64,000 nt of DNA from Quillaja saponaria (Eukaryota; Streptophyta; Magnoliopsida; Fabales; Quillajaceae), in contig CM055617.1 of the NCBI GenBank assembly GCA_029379385.1, positions 16,438,679 to 16,502,678 on the forward strand, given 5' to 3'. Shown piece after piece: positions 48,648 to 61,680 of this stretch; within the stretch, counting starts at the first letter, position 1; each line of letters starts with the position of its first letter. The position numbers and the translations under genes were made by a program. Below the pieces are notes generated by a model. That model ran no database searches, was not told where the DNA came from, and saw only the letters and a list, made by a program, of their open reading frames with translations.

Positions 48648-49820
48648 TGCTATAACCCTATGATCTAATGTATATTTTAGGATGTTGTATATAAATTTTT
48701 CGTGATTATATAAGTAATAGATTTTCTTGAGACAAATTAAAGTAAGAAAGTATATAAATATATATTTATATGTATAAGTAAATTAAAGTTATTACCTTAT
48801 TGGATGATTTGGATATAGATTTTTTATATCATGTAAATGGTATTAATAAGTAAATTAGGGTATATGTTTATATAATAAGTTAGAAACTAATGATTTTAAA
48901 TAAAAGCATATAAATATACATTTACTTCATAAAATTAATTTACGCCACACAAGTTAAAACTCTTAATTAGTGGACTAAATATTTTAATTATTTCCTTCTC
49001 TTAGTTTCCATTCTGTTCTAAGATTTTCCTCCTAAGGCTAGCTGCCGATTCCATAATTCCTCTTCTCCTTTCACCGACTTTCAATTCTTAAGTAGGAGCT
49101 ATCCAAAATTCTGGTGATTTCTTCTTGTTTTGGGTTGTTGTCAAGGTATCAATCAGCTTTCTTTGAATTTTTTTTCTCATGGGTTAAACAAATCTACTCT
49201 TTCCCCTATTGCTGTGAAACTATTTTCATTGGCTGATAGTGTGAGTTGCTTTATTTGATTAAACAGCTGGGTTCTTCAAGCGTTTGGTCTGTGTGATGTG
49301 TGCTTGAGCCAAGTATCAAACTTCAGGGAGGCTGGCATCAAGTGTATAGCAGAAAATTTAGTGGCCCTGTTTTGTGTGGTTGATTTCCTCCCTTTCTTAT
49401 TCTATTTTGTGAATATGGCAGTAAGCTTAGTTACTCAGAAATTGGTGGATTCAACTTGCAGGATGGGTGAAAGTGTATTCAGTTTTAGGGCTGAAATAAC
49501 ATCAAGCTACTGTCCCCTGTTTTGGGCAGTAACTTGGTTGCCAATTTCCCTTTGGTAATTGGTGTTGAACGTGAGAGGAAGTGAAGGTTTTGGTAATTAA
49601 TATAGGTACGACAGTAAGAAGGATGAAAAAGTAAAAAAGGATCTTGAAACCGTGAGCCCTATATTGATTTTGATAATGATTTCTAACTAGACAAAAGGGA
49701 AAATCAATTAAACTAAGTTGTAGTTTATTAGACTTGTAAAAGCAAATTATGCAAAGTAAAAGAATTAACATTAGAAATCAAATAATTAATGATAATGAAT
49801 CTATCTATACATATATATAT
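48648..49820 (+). repeat. Element B 3' LTR, left part
   Basis: Starts TGCTATAACCC after a degraded polypurine tract (ATGGGAGAGAGAC) and matches 40974-42125 almost throughout. It breaks off at about 49820 at the inverted gag of element C. The last 113 bp of this LTR appear at 52923-53035. Confidence 0.9.
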
Positions 49821-49970
49821 TTCAGTAGCCCTGCCTCAGCCTCTGCCTCTATCACGTCCCTGTCAACCCTTGCCTATAACTGCCAGTGTTTGAGGACTGG
49901 TAGATCCCTGATCGAAGCCAGCCTCCTGCTGTCCCTCTCAGCCAGCAACAAGACCACTTCTTCGCATTAT
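49821..49970 (-). pseudogene. Element C gag N-terminus
   Basis: On the minus strand, an ATG at 49968-49970 begins MRRSSLVAG, then GQQEAGFDQGS, equivalent to the gag start of element B (ATGCGAAGAAGT). Gln codons appear as TAG or TGA. Truncated after about 50 codons. Confidence 0.88.
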
Positions 49971-50161
49971 ATCTAGAACAATACAAAAAAATTTAATATA
50001 TATATATTTATAAGATAAAGCAAACTGATAATGCCTTGAATAAATCGTAACTTGAAATTTCAAGACAAATTAGAACGCATCACTAGGTCCTCATATGCCC
50101 CGGGTAACGTACGAAGCTAAGCAATAACATTCTGTACTTGCAGTCACAGATCTCTAACCAT

Positions 50162-50173
50162 GCACTGATACCA
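50162..50173 (-). other. Element C primer-binding site
   Basis: On the minus strand it reads TGGTATCAGTGC, one change from the initiator Met-tRNA complement, three bases from the LTR terminus TGTCATACCC. Confidence 0.88.
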
Positions 50174-50176
50174 ACT

Positions 50177-52922
50177 TGTCATACCCTCAAATAACTGTAT
50201 GACTAGCCGGAGGAATGGATCACCACACCCCCGTAACCCTAAATATTCAAGGACTAAGCATCTCTAACTCTTACACCTTACCATTAAGACTAGTAAAATA
50301 TTACTGAATTAAAGTAAAATTATGACTCAGGTATTAACATAAAACATTTACTGAAAATTTGACAATAGTTCCCCGTATAGCTGAACTTTCTCATTATATA
50401 TATATATATATACAGGCTGTTACAAGATCAATAATAAACCATAGTATCAGAATGTACATAGGAGCGTTACTCCTAACAAGATATAAAATAACCTTAGTTA
50501 ACTCAATATACAATACAAAAGCAAAACAGCTAAAGTGACTACAAGTGACGTCCGTCCGTTAAGTCCCAAGTGTGCTATTTTGAGATATACCTTGCCATAG
50601 CAACACTGACAGGTAGCAAACTTTGGCACAGCGAACAATAATTTCCTGGAAACTATAGAAAAATGATATTAAAGGAAGGAATAAGTCATAAGAACTTAGT
50701 GAGCACACCACATACCCTAAGGTACCAGCATCACATAACACAAATATCATAATTTAATCTCATGACTAAATTTAATTATGCATATATGTATTTATAATTA
50801 TCATACGAACACGATTTACATATTTTACCATTTCTAGCATAGCAATCAAATCATACCAAGTAATACAAGCATACGAGTAGACAAAGGGTCAACGAGTAAC
50901 TCACCCTCACATAACAGTATCTCCTCTTATTGGGCATTTACGCGCTTGCACCAGATTAATTATTCGGACACAATCCATCCTACCGGGACTAAGCACTCAA
51001 TTCTTTTAAAACAATTGTCAGAATCAGAATATCAAATCACAATATCCAAGGTGCACATGGATTTTAATTTCGGAAATAAAAATCATTTCTCAGAAAATTT
51101 CACTTTGTTGGCCTTTATCAACCACACTCAATATCAAACACATATAATTCAATTAAATCACTAAAATAACTTATTCATTTATTTCTCGTTACAGAACATC
51201 ATTTCAATTATACATATAATTGTACATAATAATATGGCAACCATAGAGCACATAATTCACTCATAAGCTCAAGGACGTTGTTCGTCAATCAGTCTAGTCT
51301 GTAAGGGTATTGGAATGTCCTCGACACAATTCGAAGCTGAAAATCAACAATTCATGTTATTTACAATATTTCCTTTAAAGTAAATCCTACGATTCCTTAA
51401 TTGATATAAATAAACTTAATATGGTTGTTGAAAACTCATTCCTTTTAAACTTTATTTAACATCCTAGTATATATATATATATATATTTGTTTATTTATTT
51501 ATTTTCTTGTTCATATATGTATCTAAGTATACGTATACTAATAAATTCCTTTAACTTATAAGATTTTCCCATTTTCCCTTTTTATTCCTATACCAATTGT
51601 TAATTTTAATTAACCTAGTTATCAAACTTTTAAATATTAACATGATTTCAATTCCAACTTTTAATGCTTGCCTTTAACTTTTCTATATTAGCCTACTTGC
51701 ATTCCAAATCACTTATTTTATATTCCTAATAAAATTGAAAAGGATTACAACAACTTCAATTAACTAATTCTTGAACTTTTATTTAAAACATGAAGTATAC
51801 ACTTATCACCTCCACCTACCTATCTTAGTCTCTAAATCTCCTTTTTCACGCAATTACTTTATCACTTACAATAATTATATCATTTAACTCATCAATTCCA
51901 TTAGTCTATTTCAACTTAAAGGTGCAGAATTTTCTATCTAGCACTCTTTAATCACCAAAAAGGCTCATACTGAGAAGACCCTTGCTGCCACAGCTTGAAC
52001 CACTTGAGACTCTTGCTCCAGCCTCAAGTGGTTCAAAAGAAAAAAACAGAAAATACGTCTTCCATGGCTGCTAAAACAGGGGATAGTCAACCGAACCTCA
52101 CTACCCTTTAATCCCCATGTACATGGTCCAAAATAGAATAACCATGAACTACCAAAGATGCAAAAGTCTCACGGCTAACAGCAGATTGAAGGACGGAACA
52201 AGCTAGAAATAAGGCATTCTTGCTCCAGCCTCCAGCCTCTTTTTTTTTTTTCTTTAACCACACGCACATATATAGGGCTTAAAGCTTTACTTGTAAGACC
52301 ACCTTCTAAATGAAAGTTACTAAAATTTTCCCCCAAATTGACAGCCACAAATCTTCTAACACACTGGCTAAAAACTTCCCTAAACATAAAAGAAAACTTA
52401 TACTTTCAAGAGGATGTAAGAAGGGGTAAATTAATATCTTATGAGCAACCAAAACAAGAAGGAATATCTAGAATTTTAGAAAGCTCCTATGCAAGACTTG
52501 AAATCAGTGATACGAAAGAGAAAACTAAAAACTCAACAGCTAAGAAATGGTGAGGCGGTGGAGAAATTGAACAAAAAGGGTAACGGCCACAAAAGAAAAG
52601 GTTGAGGAAACAATAAAAAAAAAAAATTGAAAGAAAAATGCTACATAAAATAATAGTAAATAAAGCATGTGGCCTAAAATCTCTATATTTATAAGTATAT
52701 TTTATCTTAAAACCTTCTACATGTGGAAATCATTGTTGTGTATATATATATATAATAATAAAATTTTACAATTAAGTTTTATACTTAAAAACAACTCTTA
52801 ACATAAAGAAATTTCAATTGATAAGTATATATACTGAAATATATATAACTTATTATTTAAATTGTCATGATAATTTACGTACACCTATTTTAATATGCCC
52901 ATTAAAATATCAATTTATAACA
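50177..52922 (-). repeat. Element C 5' LTR
   Basis: 2,746 bp, starts TGTCATACCCTC and ends ATTTATAACA (a mutated GGGTTATAACA). Length close to the element B LTR (2,630 bp). Contains (TA)n runs near 50395 and 51470. Confidence 0.8.
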
Positions 52923-53035
52923 TTAATGGTAACTTCTTTCAGAATCAGAGCTACATAGTATTTGAGCATTCAGGGATATGGGGTTGTGGTTATCCAATCT
53001 TTCGGCTAATCATACCTTTATTTGAGGGTGTGATA
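52923..53035 (+). repeat. Element B 3' LTR, right end
   Basis: Matches the last 110 bp of the first B LTR (43494-43603): GGTAACTTCTTT, AGAGCTACA, GTATTTGAGCATTCAGGG, ending GAGGGTGTGATA (TGACA to TGATA). Plus orientation, surrounded on both sides by minus-strand LTR sequence. Confidence 0.88.
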
Positions 53036-53839
53036 ACTACATATCAACTAATTCTTGCATAAAAATATACTTATTGAGTACAAGTAATTCATACCTATTA
53101 CTCAATCAATTAACCAGTCAGCAAAACCCCTATCACCACCAAAACAAGAGTAAACTAATCCCAAAGGGGATGATAGCAGTTTTCCTATACTCGGCTGGAA
53201 AAAAGGGGGACTAATATCCCTTCCATTTATCACTAGCTTCCTTCCACTTCCTCACTTCTCCTTCCAAAGTGAAACAAAAGAAAAGATGGAGTTACTGCAA
53301 GTTTTATTTGCCAAAGGATTGAATTTCTAATTGAATTTCTACTGTCATAAACACTAACTCTCTTTCTCGGCCAGCACAAGGAAAACAGAACTCCACACAA
53401 ACAAAAACAAGGGACGGTAATGCTAAGAGAAGACTAAGACCATACACTAACTTGGTAGCAGGAGAGAGAGAAAAAAAAAACAATCATATAATAATATATT
53501 AATATAAATCCATGGCTTAAATTAACTCTCAAAACATATGGTATATTATAAAACTATATATATATATATATATATATATACTACAATCATTGATCTTTAA
53601 TAGTAATATATATATATATATACACACACTAATTTCAATTATAATGCAATTCTTATATAAGAATAAAATAAAATTTAAACTCAAGTAATCAATAAGGTGA
53701 ACTTTAAATTTCCTAAATATATTTTTATATCTAATTATTCTTTTATTTTAATCTGCCTCATGAAAATTTATGATTTATGTAATCATGATAGTTTACAGAT
53801 AACACCCTAAAATATACGCTAGATGATCGGGTTATAATA
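53036..53839 (-). repeat. Element D 3' LTR, right fragment
   Basis: Continues a minus-strand LTR to its terminus GGGTTATAATA at 53839 (equivalent to the TATTATAACCC start of element B). The middle of the LTR between this piece and 40345 is lost. Contains (TA)n runs at 53556-53580 and 53609-53622. Confidence 0.75.
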
Positions 53840-55306
53840 GTCTTCTCCCTTAAAAAAAATTCATCCTGAATTTCAAATAGAAATTTATAAGGTATATTGT
53901 TGATCTGAGTCATTCAAATAAATACTTATATCTTTGCTTTATTACATTCTCGGATTCCCAAGTGACTTCTTGTTCCACATGATGTTGCCACATCACTTTT
54001 ACTGAAGGAATAACTTTCGTTCGAAGTTTATGAACTTGTTTATCAATAATTGCCATAGGTTGTTCCTCGAAAGTGAGATTTTTGTCGACTTGTACCTCTT
54101 GAATTCGTAAAACATGAGACTCATTTGGTAAATATTTTTAAAGCATTGATGCATGGAATACTGGATTTACTTTATACAAATCCAAGGATAATGCCAATTC
54201 GTACACCAGTGCTCTAATTTTATTTTATTTTTTTTCTAGAATTTAAAAAGGTCCAATGAATCTTAAACTCAACTTGCCCTTTTTACCAAATCTCATAGTG
54301 CCCTTAAAAGGAGAAACTTTCAGGAACATATGATCACCTACTTCAAACTCAAACTGTCTGCTCAGAGCTATCCATAATCTATCATGAATCACCTGAACCT
54401 TTTCTACAACATCCTAAATCAACTCTGGCTCTAGCAACTGATGTTCTCCAGTCTCAAACCATCTAACCAGAGATCGACATTTTCTATCATATAATGCTTC
54501 AAATGGTGCCATCTAAATGCTACTATGATTGCTGTTGTTATAAGCAAATTCCATCAATAGAAGATGCTGATCCCAACTACCTTCAAAATCCATAATACAT
54601 ACTCGTAGCATGTCCTCCAAAGTCTTATAGTTCTCTCGGATTACCTAACAGTTTAGGGATGGAAAGCTGTGGAACAATAATAGAGTACCAAGAGTCTCCT
54701 AAAAAGATTTCTAAAACACAGAAGTAAACTAAGTGCCCTAGTCATAGATAATAGAGACTAGTACTCCATGCAATGAAACAATTTTGTCCAGATACAACTT
54801 CGCATACTGATGTGCTGAATGAGTAGTTTTCACCAGAAAAAAATATGCAAACTTTGACAAATGATTTGACAATCACCCAAATAGAATCAAAACCCCTAAA
54901 AGTCTTAGGAAGTCCCAATAAGAAGTCTATACTAACTTTTTTCCACTTCCGCTCCAAAATGTCCAGCTTTTTAACATCCTTGCAGGCTTCTGATGTTTAG
55001 CTTTCACCATAAGTGACCTAGAAACAAAATCAGCGATACCTTTCTTTATACCCTCCTACCAAAAAAATTTCATTAGGTCCTGATACATTTTAGAAGAACC
55101 AAGATGCATGACATATGATGAACAATTAGCTGCTTTGAGAATCTTTCTTTTCAACTCCAAATTGGGTGGCACAAGAATCTAATCCCTATACCTCAGTACT
55201 CCTTCACTATCTACCCTGAAATCACCAATAACACACTTATCACAATTTTCATAGCACTCACCTCTGGATTAATTGCTTGTGCTGCCTTTATCGCTTCAAC
55301 AAAAGT
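53840..55306 (-). pseudogene. Element D polypurine tract and integrase
   Basis: Minus-strand order from 55306: a pre-integrase stretch equivalent to element B near 47213-47400 (Leu/Glu-rich, LELKRKILKAA-like), and the zinc-finger region with MHLGSSKMYQDL. The integrase core follows at 54742-54957 (KVSIDFLLGLPKTFRGFDSI, WVIV) with frameshifts after it. Then a middle part, the MRFGKKGK region near 54260-54310, a degraded chromo-like end near 53900-54080, and the polypurine tract TTTTAAGGGAGAAGAC (complement of 53840-53855). Gag, protease, RT and RNase H are absent. Unlike element B it keeps the stretch around the integrase zinc finger. Confidence 0.85.
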
Positions 55307-58300
55307 GTATCTCACTTCAAGGTTAACTCTATGATTTCTTAATTTACATAAATACTTAAACTTTTGTTGAACATCTTAAAAATATATTTACTTTCTTGTA
55401 TACATACATTCATAAACTATTCTAACTCATAAATTGTCCTTTTTTATTTAAATACCAATTATTAATTTTAATTAATTTAATTGTCTAGTTTTTCATCAAG
55501 CTTAAATCAAGCTTTTCAATGTTAACTTAATTCCAATTCTACTTTTTAATGAATGACTTTACTTTTCTATATTAATCTACTTGAATTCTAAATCATTTAT
55601 TTCATATTCCTAATTATGTTTAAAAGAATTACAATTGACTTATTTACCTTATTCTTTAACTTTGATGTAAACATGAATTATACACTTCTAAACTCCACTT
55701 ACATATCTTACTTTTATAATCTGCTTCTCAAACAACTATTTTACCACTTACAAACAATAATTATATCATTTTAAATCACAAATTTCACTTGTCTAATTAA
55801 ACTTAAATAATCAGAATTTTCCCTTTATAAAAAATTGTTTGACACTCCCCTTACATTCGAAGAAACTCACGGCAAATAGAGAGTTTACTACCTCTTCACT
55901 TTAGGCTGCCATAGCTTTCAATTAGTCAAGGAAACAACCTCATTTCAACATTAAAAATCAGTCCAACATAGGAACAAAAAGCCCAAGACTACAACTCCTT
56001 TCTACACAGCTTTAACTTTAATTAAAACACGATGTGTAGGAGAAATAGAATAGCCAACGTTGTTGTTGATCTATTTGATGTTTCAACTGAATACACGGTC
56101 AGAATTAAGCTACTAAATGGCATCAACTTGGATTGAAAATAAAGCTAAAACAGGGCATGTCCTCTTTGTTTAGCAGCTGCCCTTCTTTTCACTAGCACAG
56201 ACCCACACCAACAAAAAAAACCACCCACACAAAAACAAAAAGAAACAAGACTAAATTAAATTAAAGGAAAGATGAAACAGTAGTGATAAGTACTGCTAAT
56301 CACTCTTGAGTAAAGAAATATCAGTCCTTATTACCCCTATAATAAAGCTTCTATGGCCAACAAAAGGAAATGATGAAGAACTCAACAACCAACAAAAATC
56401 TACTCTACACAGGATAGTCATAGCCAAGGAAGCTAGAACCTTCAAGCAAAATAAAGGTCCATGGTTATATATACATATAGACAAAATAGGGGAGAAAAAT
56501 TCAACTAAAAAGGAAAAGAATATAGTTGAAAACAGTAAAACTCACCCTTATTCAGCGGGGACAAATTGCTCCGAACACACATGGCACACACCTACACACT
56601 CATGGCCAAGACAAAGGACTAATCTCTTAGCTAAAGGAAGAACAGGATTGAAGTTATAGAGTTTAGGTGGGCTGAACTAACGGCAACAAGCAAATAGGTG
56701 AATTGGTTGCTATAAATAACTATACTACCAACTCAATGGAAAGCAAGCAAAGAAACTTTAAGAATTCAAAAGGTAGATCAGATAGGAGAAAAAGGGATGC
56801 GGGGTAAAGGAAATATGAGAAGTAGAGAATAGCTACATTCACATGGAAGAGAAAATATGGTGATAGGTTAGTAAAGCGTAAAAAAGGAGAAAAGACAAAA
56901 GTATTAAAATATTGTAAACTAATGACTTACACTTAGTTTATGAACTTGTGGTGTAAACTTAATCAATTATATTATATAATTCATTGCCTTCTAACTTATT
57001 ATTATTATTATTATATATTACTTTCACTTTTAAATGCAACTTAAAAAAAAAATACCAATCTAAGTTCAATCAAATGCTAGCTAATTCAATAAATATTTAC
57101 AAATACCCATTGGAATGTCCTTGACACACTTTAAAGCTAAAAAAAACAAGTTCATATATCAATTTATACAATCATAGTATAACCGTTTAATTCCATAATT
57201 CACTTACCTTCTCATTATTGAATTAAACTTAATTTAATTATTTAGAATTAATCTAGAGCTTAAAACTATCTATTCTCATTTTAATTATCATTAGGTTTTT
57301 ATTTTTATTTTATCTTATTCTAGATTCATATATTCTCTAACTTACTAATTATCCATAGTTTAATTTACCTATAACCAACGTTAATTTAATTAACCTAGCT
57401 GTCAAACTCAATCAACTCTTTAATATTAGTATAACCTTAATTCAATTTTTTATGTTACCCTTAATTTTTTGATATTTACCTACTTTCATTTTTATTTACT
57501 CTTCTTATATTCTTAATTAAATGTAAAAGGACTACCACCATTTTAATTAGTTAATTCTTTAACTTCCATTTAAGAACATAAATTATATGTTTATCACAAT
57601 ATTATTAGTATTAGAAGAACCTAATGAACACGTTAAAGGAGCTGTCCTAAAATCAAGGAAATGAATTTCTCCACCTACACCTTGCTGCCTTTTGATCCCA
57701 CACACCACTTGAATCCCTAAAAGATGTAAGGCACACCTTCCCCAATTTAGCCACAACCGAAAACAGGGCACTCAACAGAGCACCATTAGCTGCTAAAATT
57801 TCACCTTCCACTGGCGTCCCTTTCCCATGGCAACACTCAGAAAAAAAAAAAACATGAATAAGTAGCTGGAAACTAAGATAATCAACTAGGCTACAGGAAG
57901 GATGAACCACGACAGAGCAAGGAAAATTTCTAGCTAACCATTTGTCTTTTCTCAGCCCATTGTTGAAATCTCCAACAGTAATTTGCTCCCCCAACACCCA
58001 AACACCCGCAGCAACTAGAGAAGAAAGGATAAGTGTACAACAGACCCAATAAGAGAGCCAAAACCCCCAGCTGGTATTGCCTTGACTGAGCTGAATTTCA
58101 ACTCTCAAACTTCCTCCTAATTCTAATTCCACATCCTACCAAAAGAAAAGAGCAAGGAAATTCACCAAAGAAAAGTACATGGGTGCCAACAAGAAAACCT
58201 TCTCAACCAACCGCTCACCAATAGGAAGAAAGAAAAACACAGCTGAATGGGGAAGGAAATTGAGTCGTGGTGAAGGATAAAGGCAAAAAATTAAATAATC

Positions 58301-58561
58301 TAATTGAGTGGTGTTGGTTTTATGTATATATATATATTAGTGGCTTAAATATCTACTTTCCCTTTTTGCATGTATTTCATCCATATAATATATATATATT
58401 AACCCTTAATTTGCACTTGTTATGTACACAAGCACCTTAATTTACTTAAGCATATATATAAAAATAAATAAAACCTAATTCAAAAAGATCTATTACTTAT
58501 ATAATGGCGAAAATTTCTATAAAACCTCCAAACATGTATATTGGATCATTGGGTTATAACA
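55307..58561 (-). repeat. Element D 5' LTR, truncated
   Basis: About 3.25 kb of minus-strand LTR ending ATTGGGTTATAACA at 58561. Its inner end (normally TGTCACACCC) is missing and is fused to integrase sequence at about 55307. Similar blocks occur at 51395-52000 and 57180-57600, so parts may be duplicated internally. The 159-residue minus frame at 57653-58132 lies wholly inside and has no domain. Confidence 0.78.
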
Positions 58562-60217
58562 GTGGCTACCATAGTTTTCCCTGTTCCTGGCAGCAACAAA
58601 GCTGCCTTTCATCTCATTTTGGAGTCTTTGTGGTAGGGGTCTTTGAATAGGTTTCAAGCAGCAAGTTAGCAAGTGAAAAAGGGAGGTGGCTGCAAGCTCT
58701 TTCTTTGATACACAAGGCACTCACGGCAAGGTATAGGTGCGGATTTTAACACCTATTGTTGTGAACTTGTTCCTTTGATTAGTGAGTTATTAGTAGTTAA
58801 TAAGTTTGTTAGTAGGGAATTAGTTATAATTAGTTTAATTCTTTTATGTCTTGATGAAGGTGGAATTAAGTGCAAGAACTAGGAAAGAATTGTAAGTAAA
58901 AGTGTAAATTAAGCCTAGGTTGTAAGTTGGTAATTGGTTACTTTAAATGAAAGAGTGTAGAATATTAATACTAGGAAAGGGTGGATAGTAGTTGAAGTTC
59001 ATCCTAAATGAAGCTATTAATTCTTATTGAGTTAGTAGTAATGATATAGGTTCACACAACCATGAGAATGACCTATTCCTTTAGTTATTTTACAAATGAT
59101 TGATATTACATACATAGAAGTTATTTTACCTAAACTAATTGGAGTAAATAATTAAATAGGAAATAGAGAATTTAAATAGGTTAAAGTTAAATAGTCAAGT
59201 TTGAATTTGTGTATAATTAAAGATAATTAACTTAATTTTACATTTAAGAGTTAAAATATGATTAATATTAATGGTTGAAGTAGGAATGAAAGGAAAAAAG
59301 GGGAAAATGTATAGCTTAAGTGTAACTCAATTCAAGCAATAAGTTCAATTTGAATTTAATGGTTGAAACATAAATAAAATAGAAACAGATGAATAGTGTG
59401 GGATTCTTGGTGAACGTGTAAAGATATATATAGGTACATAGTTAAGAAAATAAACATTCTTTTGCATTAGTCAGTAAAATTTGTGAAAAGGGTAGTTCTC
59501 AAGTAATTTATTAGGTATATGTACGTAGGATTAAGGAATCATTGAATTAACTAGGTAATTGACTATTTTAAATAATATATGGATATATAATTTTCAGCTC
59601 TGGACCGCATTGAGGACTTACTGACATCATTAGGCATTAGATGGGTCGACGAGTCACCTCTTTGAACCTTGTGAGTGAATTATGTAGTGGTTGCTAGATT
59701 AGTAGGTGTTTGCTTATAAGTGCATGGAAGAAATATGTTAGGGTAGATATACATACATGTAAGACTAAGTGGTATTGCAATAGAGATATGTGAATTGTGT
59801 TTAGTACATGAATGTGTTTGTGTTTGATAATGGGCCATGGAACTTGAGTTTTTAAAATGTTTTCTATATAAGAAAAGAATCCAGGTGCAGCTAGGATATT
59901 TTACTTGAATATTGATATATGATTTTGAATACTTCAGTAACTCAACCTCGGCATGATAGATTGTATGGAGATTATATTAGTATGTGGGCACAAAACTTGC
60001 CCAGTGGGAGGACATTTGGTGTGCGGGTGTTGAGTTACTCCATTTGGCCCTTTTGTGTGACTTGCTTGAAATGCATCCTTGATATGAATTGTTTGAATTG
60101 TTGTTTGTGTGCATAGTATTGATATTGAGTTATGTGTATTTGATTAAGTGTAAATGTTTATGTTATGTTGAATGATATTATAGGTACATTTCTAAAGAAT
60201 TATAGTATGGACCTTTA

Positions 60218-60268
<51 letters not shown>

Positions 60269-60846
60269 TAATCAAGCTTGTTTGATGCTAATAACCGAAG
60301 GGTACATATTTCATTCACTGGGTCCTCGTGACTCACTCTTTCCTTTATTGTTGTTTTTTTGTTTTTTTAGTATTAGGACGTCAAAGTTCGTAACCCAAAG
60401 ACACATGACTTGCCAATTTCTCTACAGCAAGATATACTTTTGGGATCACACACTTGGAGCCACAAGATGAAGTTGCAGTCATTAATAGGTTTTGAGTTGT
60501 AGTATTTTGTTTCATATAGCAGTTATTTGTGTTGGTTATGAGATACTGGAAGTGGAGCTTCCCTATTGTACTGTTGATTTTATGTCACTGGTTGTTAGTA
60601 ACCATAATATATATGTGTGTATTTTATGGCACGTTCTAATTTATGGGGAACCTCTGCCGAATTTTTTTCAAATAATATGTCATATGTTTTGTAAATCGAT
60701 TACGTACTAATTTGGTTCATTAACATTATTCTCCTATTTATTGTAATAATGGTCAGGTGTGCTATGTTAGTGTGAAGTCAAGGCTACGGGGTTTTTGGTT
60801 ATCTAAATTCTCCCGGCCAGTTATGCCACCTTTTAGAGGTGTGTCA
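58562..60846 (+). repeat. Truncated plus-strand Ty3/gypsy LTR
   Basis: Begins in mid-LTR next to the end of element D and ends CTTTTAGAGGTGTGTCA, a degraded GGGGTGTGACA. Internal blocks (GTAACTCA at 59937 and the CACTCACTG-like motif near 60313) match the plus LTRs. No primer-binding site follows, so it is a solo or partial LTR. Confidence 0.8.
60217..60264. repeat. (TA)n microsatellite
   Basis: About 23 uninterrupted TA units, the longest dinucleotide run in the window, inside an LTR. It generates a spurious Tyr/Ile open frame (60165-60470). Confidence 0.95.
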
Positions 60847-61150
60847 AGTTTTTATTTTATGACTATTGATTTTTTTTTATCCTACATTTTTCAATATTAA
60901 TAAATCTCCAATTTTTCAACAACTTTATATCAATAGTAATTAAAACTAAATTTCTCAATTGTTTTTAATTTAGTAAGCTACAAATAATTATATTATAAAT
61001 TATTATTATTTAAATGTTATGAATGAAAAGAACTATTATGGGTATACTTTTATGATTATAATATTTTTTTATGATTATAATATTATTGTATTAATTTTAT
61101 ATACATTCAATTTCTTGTTAAATATTACTAAATGGTATGGGTACTAGATG
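60847..61150. other. AT-rich spacer
   Basis: Nothing recognisable: A/T-rich sequence with short repeats such as TATGATTATAATATT at 61050-61085. Confidence 0.4.
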
Positions 61151-61275
61151 CTAAAATTGAATTAGGATTAAGGTTAGGATACCGTAATTAGAATTAGGGT
61201 TAGGATATCGTAATTAGGGTGAGGGGACCATAATTAGGATTAGGGTTGTGGTTTTGGTATATAGCATAATTAGTG
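61151..61275. repeat. Minisatellite, left part
   Basis: About six degenerate units around the consensus GTTAGGGTACCGTAATTAGG, for example GTTAGGATACCGTAATTAG. Interrupted at 61276 by a solo LTR and resumed at 62529. Confidence 0.88.
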
Positions 61276-61647
61276 TGTCACACCCCACACGAAGGCATGA
61301 CTAACTAGAAGAAAGGAAAGCCATACTTTCATAACCCTGACTCCAAATTCAAACAAATGTACACCATTGACAACTTAATTAAAAGCTAAAAGAAAATTTT
61401 ATAAAAACATGACTATACACAAATACACAGGTACTAAAATGTATAGTAATTTAACTAAAAATTTCGGCAAAAGTTTCCCATAAAGTAGAACACGCCCAAT
61501 AATACAAACATATATATATCCTGATTACACACAACTAGACAGCAACAACATAACAGTAACCACAAGGAGCTTCACTCCATTTTCATCCCTTAAAGACTTA
61601 ACTAATCAACTATTACACAATTCAAAACTCATGACTCATTGTGTATG

Positions 61648-61680
<33 letters not shown>

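Larger units (their letters stand above)
49821..52922 (-). mobile_element. Element C fragment (minus): 5' LTR, PBS, gag start
   Basis: Reading the minus strand from 52922: LTR (52922 to 50177, ending GTATGACA), primer-binding site, leader, then the first 50 or so gag codons, cut at 49821. It sits in the 3' LTR of element B. The rest of C and about 1.4 kb of B's LTR are missing, so the insertion was followed by a deletion. Confidence 0.82.
40038..58561 (-). mobile_element. Element D (minus Ty3/gypsy), outer layer of a three-level nest
   Basis: Inferred from matching parts. D's 3' LTR begins at 40038 (TGTCACAGCC), is broken at 40345, and resumes at 53036-53839. Then come D's polypurine tract complement and integrase (53840-55306) and a truncated 5' LTR (55307-58561) ending GGGTTATAACA. 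Between 40346 and 53035 lies plus-strand element B, which itself holds element C. Flanks CTTTT and GTGGC do not match, so one end was altered or ends belong to different copies. Confidence 0.6.

Noticed and set aside
57653..58132. 159-residue open frame on the minus strand, the longest in the window
   Set aside because: Lies entirely in an LTR of element D, has no recognisable domain, and equivalent LTR regions do not keep the frame.
60165..60470. 101-codon frame with a Tyr-Ile repeat
   Set aside because: Produced by the (TA)n microsatellite inside an LTR.
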